From positions 6,510,001-6,574,000 of the forward strand of contig NZ_CP117430.1 in assembly GCF_030687395.1 (NCBI RefSeq): a DNA stretch of 64,000 nt. The letters run 5' to 3'. The notes beneath the pieces are model-generated. The model was not told the origin of the DNA. It saw only the letters and a list, made by a program, of their open reading frames with translations, and did not search any database. A program made the position numbers and the translations under genes. Positions 34,316 through 43,312 of the stretch are shown piece after piece (the stretch's first letter is position 1; each line of letters starts with the position of its first letter). The stretch comes from Pseudomonas wuhanensis. GTDB taxonomy: Bacteria > Pseudomonadota > Gammaproteobacteria > Pseudomonadales > Pseudomonadaceae.

Positions 34316-35755
34316 ATGGATTATTTTGGACCGCATGTTTTCGGTTACCTCATCGCTCTGCTGCACGCGCTGGGCTCGATTGCCGCCATCCATGCCGTAT
34401 TGACCGTTCGGACCGCTCAGGGCTCGATCGCCTGGGCTCTGTCACTGCTGTTCATTCCCTACCTCACGCTTATCCCTTATCTGGTCTTCGGCCGCAGCAC
34501 CTTCGATGGTTACATCAAGGCCCGGCGGCAAGCCAACGAGGAAATGCGCAAGGCAATCTCTGAGCTGAACTGGCGCCCCTGGGTAGAAGAGGCGCTGGCT
34601 GCTCGCGCCTCCAGCGCCTACGCGTCTTTGAGGGCCATGCCGAAACTGGGACGCATGCCGTGTCTGGCCAACAACGAAGTCCGCTTGCTGATCGACGGCC
34701 AAGCCACCTTCGAGGCGATTTTCGACGCCATCAGCAACGCCCGGCAAGCGGTGCTGATCCAGTTCTTCATCATCCACGACGACCGCCTCGGCCAACGCCT
34801 GCACACCTTGTTGACGAAGAAAGCTGCCGAAGGCGTGGCGATATACCTGCTCTACGACCGCATCGGCAGCCACTCCCTGCCCCACAGTTACGTTCAACCG
34901 TTGCGCGATGCCGGCATCGAGGTCAAAGCCTTCGCCACCCGCAGCGGTTGGCTCAACCGCTTTCAGGTCAATTTCCGTAACCACCGCAAGATCGTCGTGG
35001 TCGACGGAATAGTGGGTTTTGTCGGCGGGCTCAACGTCGGCGACGAATACATGGGCGAGAAACCACCCCTTGCGCCATGGCGTGACACCCACGTACTAGT
35101 GCACGGGCCAGTGGTGGCCTGCATGCAGGAATCCTTTGCCGAAGACTGGTTCTGGGCGGCCCGTTCACTGCCGCCATTGATCCTGCCGGAGGTTTATCCG
35201 GATGACGGCGTGCTCTGCCAATTGCTGGCCACCGGCCCGGCGGATTCCTACGAAACCTGTTCGCTATTCTTCGTCGAAGCCATCCATGCGGCGACGGAAC
35301 GGGTGTGGATCACCACCCCTTATTTCATCCCCGACGAAGCGGTGTTCGCCGCGTTGCGACTGGCAGTATTGCGTGGCGTGGATGTACGGATTTTGTTGCC
35401 GTCGCGGCCGGATCACCGGATCGTCTACGCTGCTTCCAGCCTTTACGCCTTCGAAGCGGTACGTGCTGGCGTGCGTCTGTTCCGTTACCAGCCGGGGTTT
35501 ATGCATCAGAAAGTGGTGCTGATCGACAGCGAGATCAGCGCCATTGGCAGCGCCAATATGGACAACCGTTCTTTCCGGCTGAATTTCGAAGTGATGTTGC
35601 TGACGGTCGACAGCGTATTTGCCGCCGAAGTGGAACAGATGCTCAACGATGACTTTGCCCAGGCTCACGAAATCGCCAAAGAAGAAAGCCGGGAGACCCA
35701 CCGCCTGCAACAGGTCGGCATGCGGATCGCCCGGCTTATTTCGCCGATTCTTTAA
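34316..35755 (+). CDS. cls: cardiolipin synthase
   Basis: Phospholipase D-superfamily cardiolipin synthase of 479 residues, condensing two phosphatidylglycerols in the inner membrane. Two N-terminal membrane segments are followed by PLDc_N and two HKD motifs: HRKIVVVDG...GGLN in the first half and HQKVVLID...GSANMDNRS in the second. Length is typical of ClsA. AGGAG lies upstream at a slightly long distance. Its stop overlaps that of the convergent cyclopropane synthase gene by 4 bp. Confidence 0.95.
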   Translation: MDYFGPHVFGYLIALLHALGSIAAIHAVLTVRTAQGSIAWALSLLFIPYLTLIPYLVFGRSTFDGYIKARRQANEEMRKAISELNWRPWVEEALAARASSAYASLRAMPKLGRMPCLANNEVRLLIDGQATFEAIFDAISNARQAVLIQFFIIHDDRLGQRLHTLLTKKAAEGVAIYLLYDRIGSHSLPHSYVQPLRDAGIEVKAFATRSGWLNRFQVNFRNHRKIVVVDGIVGFVGGLNVGDEYMGEKPPLAPWRDTHVLVHGPVVACMQESFAEDWFWAARSLPPLILPEVYPDDGVLCQLLATGPADSYETCSLFFVEAIHAATERVWITTPYFIPDEAVFAALRLAVLRGVDVRILLPSRPDHRIVYAASSLYAFEAVRAGVRLFRYQPGFMHQKVVLIDSEISAIGSANMDNRSFRLNFEVMLLTVDSVFAAEVEQMLNDDFAQAHEIAKEESRETHRLQQVGMRIARLISPIL

Positions 35756-36939
35756 GGGTTGTAAATGTCATCGCGGGTCCATGGCAGTTCATGGCTGCCA
35801 TCGGGATGGGCTTTCACCGCGAGGATTTGATGCAGGTTGATCCAGCCTCTGGCGAACGCATAGGCGCATCCCGCCAGATACAACCGCCAGATCCGTAGTG
35901 CCTGCTCCGGTACCAGTTTGGCGGCGGCTTCCAGATTGTCTTCCAGGCGTTCGCTCCAGTGGTCCAGGGTTCGCGCGTAATGCAGGCGCAGGCTCTCGAC
36001 ATCGACGATCTCCAGCCCCGCTTCGCTGATCTCGGCCGAGATCATCGCCAGGTGCGGCAGTTCGCCGTTGGGGAACACGTACTTCTCAATGAATTCACCG
36101 GCACCCCGCCCAACCGGACGACCATCGGTGTGCTTGGCGGTGATCCCGTGGTTCATCACCAGGCCACCCTCTTTCACCGCGCCGAACAAGGTTTTGCAGT
36201 ACTCGGCAAGATTCGCATGGCCAACGTGTTCGAACATGCCGACGCTGACCACCTTGTCGAAGCGACCGTCCTGAGGCAAATCGCGGTAGTCGAGCAGTTG
36301 CAGTTCGATCTGATCCTCCAGGCCTTCGGCTCTCACCCGTTCGCGGGCCAGTTCCAATTGCTCCTTACTGAGCGTGATCCCGAACACCTTCGCGCCGAAC
36401 TCCCGAGCCGCATACCGCGCCAACCCGCCCCAGCCGCAACCGACATCCAGCAGATATTCGCCTGGTTGCAACCGCAGCTTGCGGCACAAGTGGCGAAACT
36501 TGGCTTGTTGGGCTTGCTCGAGGGTTTCACTGCCGGTCTCGAAATAGGCGCAGGAATACGCCATGTCGCTGTCGAGCCACAGTTGGTAAAACGCATTGGA
36601 GAGGTCGTAATGGTAGGAGATGGCCTTGGCATCGGTTTCTTTGTCATGAACCGTGCGCACCGGTTGCCCATCTTCGTCTTCATTGATCAGCGCCTGACTC
36701 CATTCATCGCAGACACGAATCACGTCGCTGATAGAACCTTCCAGCTCTAGCTTGCCTTCGACAAACGCCGCCCCCAACGCGTCGAGGCTGGGATGGGTGA
36801 ACTGGGTAACCATGTGGGGGTCCTTGACCACAATAGTGACGCTGGGCGTCGGCCCCAGATTGAACTCATGGCCGTCCCAGAGTCGCAAGCGAAGCGGTAA
36901 TTGCAGGTTCTGTAAGGCCGGTGGAAGTTGCGCGAGCAT
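35752..36939 (-). CDS. cyclopropane-fatty-acyl-phospholipid synthase family protein
   Basis: SAM-dependent methyltransferase (395 residues) that converts unsaturated phospholipid acyl chains to cyclopropane forms. The SAM-binding motif [31 protein letters not shown] and the MFEHVGH segment are all present. The family's Cys is in YSCAYF. The conserved [18 protein letters not shown] precedes the SAM domain. It is convergent with cls, so two lipid-modifying genes are paired but on opposite strands. Confidence 0.92.
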   Translation of the reverse strand: MLAQLPPALQNLQLPLRLRLWDGHEFNLGPTPSVTIVVKDPHMVTQFTHPSLDALGAAFVEGKLELEGSISDVIRVCDEWSQALINEDEDGQPVRTVHDKETDAKAISYHYDLSNAFYQLWLDSDMAYSCAYFETGSETLEQAQQAKFRHLCRKLRLQPGEYLLDVGCGWGGLARYAAREFGAKVFGITLSKEQLELARERVRAEGLEDQIELQLLDYRDLPQDGRFDKVVSVGMFEHVGHANLAEYCKTLFGAVKEGGLVMNHGITAKHTDGRPVGRGAGEFIEKYVFPNGELPHLAMISAEISEAGLEIVDVESLRLHYARTLDHWSERLEDNLEAAAKLVPEQALRIWRLYLAGCAYAFARGWINLHQILAVKAHPDGSHELPWTRDDIYNP

Positions 36940-36998
36940 GAAAAGTCCCCCTTGTTTCAGACGTCAAATCTGAGGGTAGACCATCCTTGAAAAATAGC

Positions 36999-37023
36999 AG
37001 GCTATCGAATTAATAGCCTTTTT
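36999..37023. terminator. putative terminator upstream of the cyclopropane synthase gene
   Basis: AGGCTAT-N7-ATAGCCT (36999-37019) is a perfect 7-bp stem followed by TTTT on the plus strand. On the minus strand it is followed by TGCTATTTTT, so it may end the HmtA operon. A second perfect hairpin, GGCGATC-N9-GATCGCC, lies at 37064-37086. Confidence 0.45.
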
Positions 37024-37138
37024 CTATTCCCGGTGTTGCCTGCCACACTGAAACCATCCAACGGGCGATCGTTGAAAATGATCGCCTTACCCTAGATGAC
37101 TACAAATCCGGCACACAGTTCTGAAAAGTTGTAGACGC

Positions 37139-39049
37139 TCACACCTCATCCTTAAGCTTGAGTAGGGGTTCCTCAAAGCGTAGCAAACGTCCGGCATTAC
37201 CGAGCACTAATAACGTGCTCAAGTTATGCAACAAGGCGGCAATCATCGCCCCTGCCGCGCCAAGCCAGCCGAATGCGGCGAACGCGACGATGGCCAGGGT
37301 CCAGCCCAACCCGATGATCACGTTGACCTGCAAGGTCTGGCGGCATTGGCGACTCAAGCGCACGCAGGTTCCGAGCCGGCGCAGGTCGCTACCGATCAGT
37401 ACGATATCGGCCGAGGCCAGCGCGATGTCCGCACCGCCTGCGCCCATGGCCACGCCGACCACACCGGCCTTGAGCGCCAGGGAATCGTTGATGCCGTCTC
37501 CCACCACCATCGGCCGGAATCCGCTGCCGATTTCTTTCAGCACACGATTGAGTTTGTCCTCGGGCAAGGCCTGGGCTTCGACATCGCTGATACCCACATC
37601 CCGGGCCAGCGTATGCGCAACGCTTTGCCGATCCCCGGTGAGCAACAACTGACGACCCAAACCCAGCTCACGCAATTCGCTCAGGGCAAACCGCGCCTCA
37701 GGTTTGATACTGTCAGCGAGCAACAGCCAGGCGAGAAATTCACCGTTGAGTGCCAGCCCCGCAATCGGGCCGTCGTGTTCGGGAACCGCGGATGTAGCGA
37801 TGCCTAATTGCGCGAACAGCTCCCGACGACCGAGGGCCGCCTCGCCCTGCTCGGTCATCGCCACTACACCCAGCCCCTGACGCTCGTGAATATCGGAGAG
37901 CAACAGAAAGTGTTCCTGAGTGACCAACCCGGCCAAGGCACGGCTGACCGGGTGGCTGCTGGCGGAACCGAGGCTGGCGGCGAGTTTCAATACGTGACTG
38001 CGATCCTCCAGCGGGCTGTCGATGGACTGCAGGCGCAAGGTGCCGAACGTCAGGGTTCCGGTCTTGTCGACCACCAACGACGTCAAGTCAGCCAACTCTT
38101 CGAGGAACGCCGAGCTGCGAATCAGAATCCCGTGCCGAGCCGCCACCGCCACCCCGGCAATGGCCGTGGCCGGTGCGGACAACACCAACGCACAAGGGCA
38201 AGCCGCCACCAACACTGCGAGCATCGCTTGCGCGTCGTTGGTTATGAACCAGGTCACGGCCGCCAGCAACAACACCAGCACCATGTAGCTGCCGGCGTAG
38301 CGTTCGAGCAAACGCGTTATCGGAGGTTTGGAACGTTCGGCGCTTTGCATCAGCGCGATGACTTTACCCAGGGTCGATTCCTGCCCCGTGCGGGTCACTT
38401 CGATGCGCAGCAGGCCATCAAGATTGATCGCCCCGCCGAACACCGGCATGCCCACGCCGGCTTCTATTGGCACCGACTCACCGGTGATTGACGCGGTGTC
38501 GAGGCTTGCCTGACCGGACAATACCCGGCCATCCGCCGGCACTCGATCACCGGCACGCACCTCCACAAGGTCGCCAGCCCTGAGTGTGCCGTTGTCGACT
38601 TCAACCACGGAACCGTCAGCCTGAATCTTGCGTGCATGGCTGCGAGTCAGTTTGCCGAGGGCATGAATCGCTTCCTGGGAACCGATCACGCTGCGCTCCT
38701 CCAGCACGTGACCGAAGATCATGATGATCGGCAGCAGAGCCGCAGTGAGCAGATCGCCTGTCGCCCAGGCGCCGATCATGGCCAGGGCAATCAACTGATC
38801 GGTGATCCCGTGCAGGCTCGGATAACGCAGGCTGTACCACGCCGAACGCATGACCGGCACGGCCACCAGCAAGGAGGCAAAACCCAGCAGCAATTGGCTG
38901 ACACCGGTCTGCTCCGGCGATAACCAGCGCCAGATCAGGCCCAGCGCAAGCAACCCCAGCGCAAGCATGGCCAGGGTCAACTGGCGCGCGGCGCTACGTT
39001 GTTCAGCCGAGGAAAGCATGCTCGGCGCGGCGGCGGTTTGGGCGGTCAT
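37139..39049 (-). CDS. hmtA: HmtA-like P1B-type metal ATPase
   Basis: Heavy-metal P-type ATPase of 636 residues with no N-terminal HMA metal-binding domain. Motifs are CPC in the membrane (VAACPCALVLSAPAT), the phosphorylated DKTGTLTFG, SSHPVSRAL, GDGINDS, and TGES in the actuator. By eye against ZntA, the membrane Asp of the last span is replaced by His-Asn (ALLHNLSTLLVLGN) and the preceding-span Lys is absent. HmtA of P. aeruginosa is reported as a zinc/copper importer. It is last in an operon with three SPFH genes, overlapping the preceding one by 4 bp. Direction of transport is inferred from the homologue. Confidence 0.82.
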   Translation of the reverse strand: MTAQTAAAPSMLSSAEQRSAARQLTLAMLALGLLALGLIWRWLSPEQTGVSQLLLGFASLLVAVPVMRSAWYSLRYPSLHGITDQLIALAMIGAWATGDLLTAALLPIIMIFGHVLEERSVIGSQEAIHALGKLTRSHARKIQADGSVVEVDNGTLRAGDLVEVRAGDRVPADGRVLSGQASLDTASITGESVPIEAGVGMPVFGGAINLDGLLRIEVTRTGQESTLGKVIALMQSAERSKPPITRLLERYAGSYMVLVLLLAAVTWFITNDAQAMLAVLVAACPCALVLSAPATAIAGVAVAARHGILIRSSAFLEELADLTSLVVDKTGTLTFGTLRLQSIDSPLEDRSHVLKLAASLGSASSHPVSRALAGLVTQEHFLLLSDIHERQGLGVVAMTEQGEAALGRRELFAQLGIATSAVPEHDGPIAGLALNGEFLAWLLLADSIKPEARFALSELRELGLGRQLLLTGDRQSVAHTLARDVGISDVEAQALPEDKLNRVLKEIGSGFRPMVVGDGINDSLALKAGVVGVAMGAGGADIALASADIVLIGSDLRRLGTCVRLSRQCRQTLQVNVIIGLGWTLAIVAFAAFGWLGAAGAMIAALLHNLSTLLVLGNAGRLLRFEEPLLKLKDEV

Positions 39050-40104
39050 TGCGCTGCTCCCTGAATGATCAGGCGGGAATCGTCTTTCGGATCAACCGTG
39101 GTCACCGAGCCGGCTTGCCCGAGAATCTTCGGCATCCGTTCACGGTAAATACGCAGCAGCATTTGCGGGTCGGTGCCCTGCTGTTGCGCCTTGGCCAAAC
39201 TCAGCACCGTGGCGGTGTCGGCAGAGGCTTTAGCCAAGCGTTCGCTGGCTTGGGCGTGAGCCACTTGCAGCGTGCGGTCGGCTTGTTCATTGGCGCTCTG
39301 AGTCAGCTTCTCGGCTTCAGTGCGCGCGTTGGCCACGGCTTTGTCGGCCTGCTGGCTGGCGGTTAATACTGCGTTGAACGCATTCACCGCCGGAGCGGGC
39401 AGACTCGATTGCACATCGACCCGCTCCACTTCGATGCCCAACCCCTGCCCGGTCGCCGTCAGTTCGGCCAAGCGTTGATTGATGCCCCGCACCAGATCGC
39501 CGCGTAGACGTTCGCGGCGCTCAGCGGCCTGATTGTCGGCACCGATCAGTTCCGGTCGCGCCACCAGAATGGTGTCCAGATCTCGTGCGGCAGTGAGCGC
39601 CACCGCGCTGCGGGTCACCAGCCGATCTAGGGCCGGCAGCACATGCTCAGCCTGAAGAACAAAGGCATAGGGCTCGGTGACTTTGTAGAACACCCGCACA
39701 TCCAGTTGCACCACCCCTGCATCACCGGTCAACAAATAGCCGGAGCCGGCGAGCGCATCGCTGATGGGTGTGGCGAAACTCGCCACTCTATCCGCCTGCA
39801 ATGCAGCATCCGTGCGCAGCAGATTTTCCACCCGACGCTCGATCACCCGATCCGCTGCCGGCAACAAGATTACCTGCTCAAACGGGCGCGGCCATGCCAA
39901 CAGCAAACCGGCATTTTGAATGCGATCCAGTGCGCCGAAGTGCAGCACCACGGCACGATTTTGCGGGTCGATTTGCCGCACATTGGAGAATGCCCAAGCC
40001 AAAGCAGCCAACACGGTCACGGCGTATAGCGCCAAAAAAGCCAAGCGCCCGGCCTGAATCCAGGGACTGCTCAACTCATGTGTTCCACGTGGAACTAAAC
40101 TCAT
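39046..40104 (-). CDS. SPFH-domain (HflK-like) membrane protein
   Basis: Membrane protein of 352 residues with one N-terminal span (AGRLAFLALYAVTVLAALAWAFSNV) and a periplasm-facing SPFH/band-7 domain. An Ala/Gln-rich coiled coil follows (QQADKAVANARTEAEKLTQSANEQADRTLQVAHA). It resembles HflK/HflC, which form a cage around the FtsH protease, but housekeeping hflK/hflC sit elsewhere next to hflX. It overlaps the genes on both sides by 4 bp (ATGA), so all four proteins are made together. A parS site lies at its 5' end. Confidence 0.82.
   Translation of the reverse strand: MSLVPRGTHELSSPWIQAGRLAFLALYAVTVLAALAWAFSNVRQIDPQNRAVVLHFGALDRIQNAGLLLAWPRPFEQVILLPAADRVIERRVENLLRTDAALQADRVASFATPISDALAGSGYLLTGDAGVVQLDVRVFYKVTEPYAFVLQAEHVLPALDRLVTRSAVALTAARDLDTILVARPELIGADNQAAERRERLRGDLVRGINQRLAELTATGQGLGIEVERVDVQSSLPAPAVNAFNAVLTASQQADKAVANARTEAEKLTQSANEQADRTLQVAHAQASERLAKASADTATVLSLAKAQQQGTDPQMLLRIYRERMPKILGQAGSVTTVDPKDDSRLIIQGAAQ
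40081..40096. other. parS chromosome-partition site (copy 2)
   Basis: TGTTCCACGTGGAACT, with the perfect palindrome GTTCCACGTGGAAC, lies within the first codons of the HflK-like gene. It is identical to copy 1, 12.2 kb away. Confidence 0.9.
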
Positions 40105-41150
40105 GGCTGCGACCCGGACTTGTTATCGAGCGTCGGCGGACCGTCAACCAACACCCGGAACGGTGCCGCATCGGTGCGCAAAATCAGTTTGGTACCCGGC
40201 GTGACGATGGTGCCCAAGGTGTCGAGAGAGCGCAGCAAGTTATAGAGCTGCGGCGAACCGGCGTAGGCACGGCCATAAATCTGAGCGGCTTCGACGCGGG
40301 ATTGGGCTTCAATGTCCGCGGCTTTCACTGTCGCATCGGCTTGCACGATTCGCGCATCACGCTCGGCCGCGGAGCGAATTTGCGCAGCTTCACGCTTGCC
40401 GATGGCCGTGCGCTCAGTGGCGATGGTTTCACGCTCGGCGCGCATACGATCGACAGTCGCGGTGAGCGTCACCGACGGCAGGGTCAAACGCTCGATGCCG
40501 ACTTGCAGCACTCGCACGCCATAAGTGGTGAGCAACTGCTGATCGATCTGCTGACGCAGCTGCGCTTCAAAATCGGCGATGCGCACTTGGTTGGCATCGG
40601 TGTTCACCAGGTTGGCCAGATCGAAACTGCTGGCGGTGGTTTCCAGCGCCGAGCCGACAAAAGTGCGAATCTGCCGCGCGGCTTCATCCGGCTGGTTCTG
40701 CACGGCGCGCATAAAGCGTTGCACGTTGTCCGGATCACCCTGCACCTGCCAGGCCACGTAGGCTTGCACAATGATGCGCAGACCATCGCGCGTGCCCACA
40801 TCCTGCAAACCGCTGGAAGTTGTGCGCAGGCGCAGATCTACCGGAATCGCCGCCTCGAACGGTGCCGGCCAGCGCCAGCCAAGACCGGGTTCCAGCAACA
40901 CCCGCGATGGATTACCGAAGCGAGTGATGACCGTGGCCTCTCCCGAACGCACTTGCACCAGGCTCGCCGCCGCAATGGCAAACGCCATCAGTAGCGCCGC
41001 CCAACCCATTCGCCGCCACGGGAAAGGGCCAGCTTCGTGTGGATCACCGTGGTGATGATGGTGATGGCCGTGGTGATGCCCGCCATGGCCGTGATCATGG
41101 CCGGCGTGATCATCGTGATCGCGATTGTGTGTAGGCTTCGGCTGGCTCAA
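40101..41150 (-). CDS. SPFH-domain (HflC-like) protein with His-rich N-terminus
   Basis: Membrane protein of 349 residues. Residues 7-40 form a cytoplasmic tail rich in His and Asp (about 18 His, in runs such as HHHGHHHHHHGDPHE), a likely metal-binding segment. One membrane span (MGWAALLMAFAIAAASLV) is followed by the SPFH domain (VITRFGNPSRVLLEPGLGWRWPAPFEA) and a coiled coil. The His tail is not part of the standard HflC family. Overlaps of 4 bp link it to both neighbours. Metal buffering for the adjacent ATPase is an inference. Confidence 0.82.
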   Translation of the reverse strand: MSQPKPTHNRDHDDHAGHDHGHGGHHHGHHHHHHGDPHEAGPFPWRRMGWAALLMAFAIAAASLVQVRSGEATVITRFGNPSRVLLEPGLGWRWPAPFEAAIPVDLRLRTTSSGLQDVGTRDGLRIIVQAYVAWQVQGDPDNVQRFMRAVQNQPDEAARQIRTFVGSALETTASSFDLANLVNTDANQVRIADFEAQLRQQIDQQLLTTYGVRVLQVGIERLTLPSVTLTATVDRMRAERETIATERTAIGKREAAQIRSAAERDARIVQADATVKAADIEAQSRVEAAQIYGRAYAGSPQLYNLLRSLDTLGTIVTPGTKLILRTDAAPFRVLVDGPPTLDNKSGSQP

Positions 41151-43111
41151 TGGACGGCTCCTGGCTGAACGGTATTACGCGCCGGCGCAGGGTCAGCCGG
41201 CAGCGTGAAAGTACGTAGGTCGATGGTCGGCGCATTGCTGCTGCCGCCCAGACGATGATCGAGAACCAGCAGCTTGGCGTTGGCCAAACCTTGAGTCAGT
41301 TGACTGAGGTATTGCTCCAGCACGAAGGCCTGGCCGGCGCTGGAGTAAGCCTTTTGCTCGGCGGCAAATTTCAGGTCGGCAGCCTGAGCGGTCGAGTTGA
41401 TTTCATGAGCACTGGCCGTGGCTTGATCGTGAGCGATACTGGCTTGCAATTGCGCTTGGTTGGTCGCCTCCGCCGCAGCACCGCGCTCACGGGAAATCAA
41501 TGCCTGAGCACCAATCTGCGCCGCTTGCACGCCGTGATAAGCGTTGGCCGCCCCCGCTGGCGGGTGGATGGCTTCAACCACCGTGGCCAGAATTTCCACG
41601 CCGCTGTCGAGTTTTTGCAGGTCAGCCTGCACGGCGCGGCCGATCTCTTCGGCGAGCCCTACCCTGTCCTCGCCGAGCAAACCATCGAGCGTTCGCGAGG
41701 CGAAGTCGTGGACCAGAATCCGGCTAGCGGTGCTGCGGATCAACGTTGGTACGTCGGCGCTGTTGTAAGTCGCGGCCAGCGCCGCCTGATCACTCAAGCC
41801 GATGCGATAGACGAAGCGCACGTCCATGTTGACGATCTGGAAGCTCTGTTTGTCAGCGCGGCGGCTGGCGATGACCTGGGATTTGTCGTTCACATGGCTG
41901 GCGTCCCACAAGCGATTGGCAATCGCTGGTGCGGGGCCTTCAGCTGGTTCGGTCGCGACCGGTGCCGATGTTTCGCCCACGCTGGTGGCCAACTCGTGGA
42001 CCACACCGTTTTCGACGCTCAGCACGCGACCCAGCGGCCATGGCAAACCGGCGTGCAAACCAGGACCGAAAACTTCTACCGGTTTGCCAAAGCGCTCATA
42101 GATACCGCGCCCTTGCAGCGCAATTTCGTGAATGCCGGTGAGCGACCAACCGATGATTACCACCACCACCAGCACCGGCAAAAACGCCCGACGCATGTAG
42201 GTGAAGGCCCAGATTTGTCGCAGGTCGATACCGAAGCGGTTGTGCAGTTCGTGCTGCAATGCGAGCAATGGTTGCGGCGGCCAGCGCAGCATGTCGGCGA
42301 CGAAGCTTCGCGCCAGCAAGGCTGGTTCCAACTGTTCACGACGAGGACTGAACAGCGACAACACGGCCCGCAGCAGCAACTCGATGGCGACCAGCCCCGG
42401 CAGCAAGCCGATCAGTACCGCCAGACGCACCGGCCAGACCGATGTTTCGCTGCCGAACAACAAACACAGGGCGCTGAGCACCAGGCAACTAATCGCGACC
42501 CGCGTCAGCTGCGCCAACGGCTCCGCTTCGGGCCATTGGGCGATATTTTCCTGCGCCAGTTGCCGCTCCAGCACCAGCAAACCAAAAGCCAGCAGCAACG
42601 ATAGCGCGGCGCCGACACTGGCCGACAACCCTAACGCGGCGGGCGGCAAGGTCAGATTCCAGACTTGCTCGATGCTGTACAACGTCAACAACGCCCAGCC
42701 GCCAAGCCAAAGCGTCGGGGCACCGATCTGCCCCAGCAAGCGCAACCAACGCTGGCTGATCCGGTCCAGCAACCGCTCATACCAGCCTTCAGCGGCAACG
42801 ACTTCCTCGGCGACAACCACCGGCACTAACACAGCCGGATTCATCGCCCGTGCGCGCCATAGCGTCACCCACCAGGCCGATTGCAGGCCGGCGACCAGCA
42901 CCAGCAAACCCGCGCTCTGATTGACCAACAACGCCGGCCAAAGCGACTGCGGCGCAAACAGTCCGACAAAAAACGCCAGTACCAATCCTGTTGCCGCCAA
43001 GGCCCCGAAACCGATAGCGAATTGCCGCAATCGACGTCCTTGAACGACTGCCTGCTGAAAGCGCGGCAGCCCTGTTATCTGTGCTCCATCGCCATCGAGA
43101 TCGATTTGCAT
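41147..43111 (-). CDS. large polytopic SPFH-domain protein
   Basis: Membrane protein of 654 residues. About seven hydrophobic segments in residues 30-310 (FAIGFGALAATGLVLAFFVGLF; LLVLVAGLQSAWWVTLW; LWLGGWALLTLYSI; LLLAFGLLVLERQL) precede a C-terminal HflK-like SPFH domain and coiled coil (about 310-630). A polytopic front end on an SPFH domain is unusual. It is the first gene of the four-gene operon, 24 bp downstream of a degenerate Zur box, and overlaps the HflC-like gene by 4 bp. The role is unknown; the context points to metal uptake. Confidence 0.8.
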   Translation of the reverse strand: MQIDLDGDGAQITGLPRFQQAVVQGRRLRQFAIGFGALAATGLVLAFFVGLFAPQSLWPALLVNQSAGLLVLVAGLQSAWWVTLWRARAMNPAVLVPVVVAEEVVAAEGWYERLLDRISQRWLRLLGQIGAPTLWLGGWALLTLYSIEQVWNLTLPPAALGLSASVGAALSLLLAFGLLVLERQLAQENIAQWPEAEPLAQLTRVAISCLVLSALCLLFGSETSVWPVRLAVLIGLLPGLVAIELLLRAVLSLFSPRREQLEPALLARSFVADMLRWPPQPLLALQHELHNRFGIDLRQIWAFTYMRRAFLPVLVVVVIIGWSLTGIHEIALQGRGIYERFGKPVEVFGPGLHAGLPWPLGRVLSVENGVVHELATSVGETSAPVATEPAEGPAPAIANRLWDASHVNDKSQVIASRRADKQSFQIVNMDVRFVYRIGLSDQAALAATYNSADVPTLIRSTASRILVHDFASRTLDGLLGEDRVGLAEEIGRAVQADLQKLDSGVEILATVVEAIHPPAGAANAYHGVQAAQIGAQALISRERGAAAEATNQAQLQASIAHDQATASAHEINSTAQAADLKFAAEQKAYSSAGQAFVLEQYLSQLTQGLANAKLLVLDHRLGGSSNAPTIDLRTFTLPADPAPARNTVQPGAVH

Positions 43112-43134
43112 ACCATCTCAGCCTCACATCGCAA

Positions 43135-43153
43135 TTCGTTACGATATAACGAA
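43135..43153. promoter_or_regulatory. degenerate Zur box upstream of the SPFH-HmtA operon
   Basis: TTCGTTA-CGATA-TAACGAA is a perfect inverted repeat with GTTA-N5-TAAC spacing identical to the two Zur boxes at 25.7 and 27.4 kb. It differs from the core GTTATANTATAAC at two central positions. It ends 24 bp from the first gene start. Confidence 0.65.
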
Positions 43154-43246
43154 AGTAGTGAAATTTTCGTGCTAAATCGTTCTATCTAAAAGCACCAAAC
43201 CTGTCGCCAGGCTGAAGCCTTGACCGAAATGGTTCGAAACGCACAT

Positions 43247-43260
43247 ATTACGTTCGTAAT
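43247..43260. promoter_or_regulatory. inverted repeat upstream of lpd
   Basis: ATTACG-TT-CGTAAT has perfect 6-bp arms and ends 52 bp before the lpd start. It is a plausible operator; no regulator is assigned. Confidence 0.35.
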
Positions 43261-43312
43261 TTTATCGAAGACTAACTTTATCGATCCCACCCCTTTCACC
43301 AGGAGTACCACT

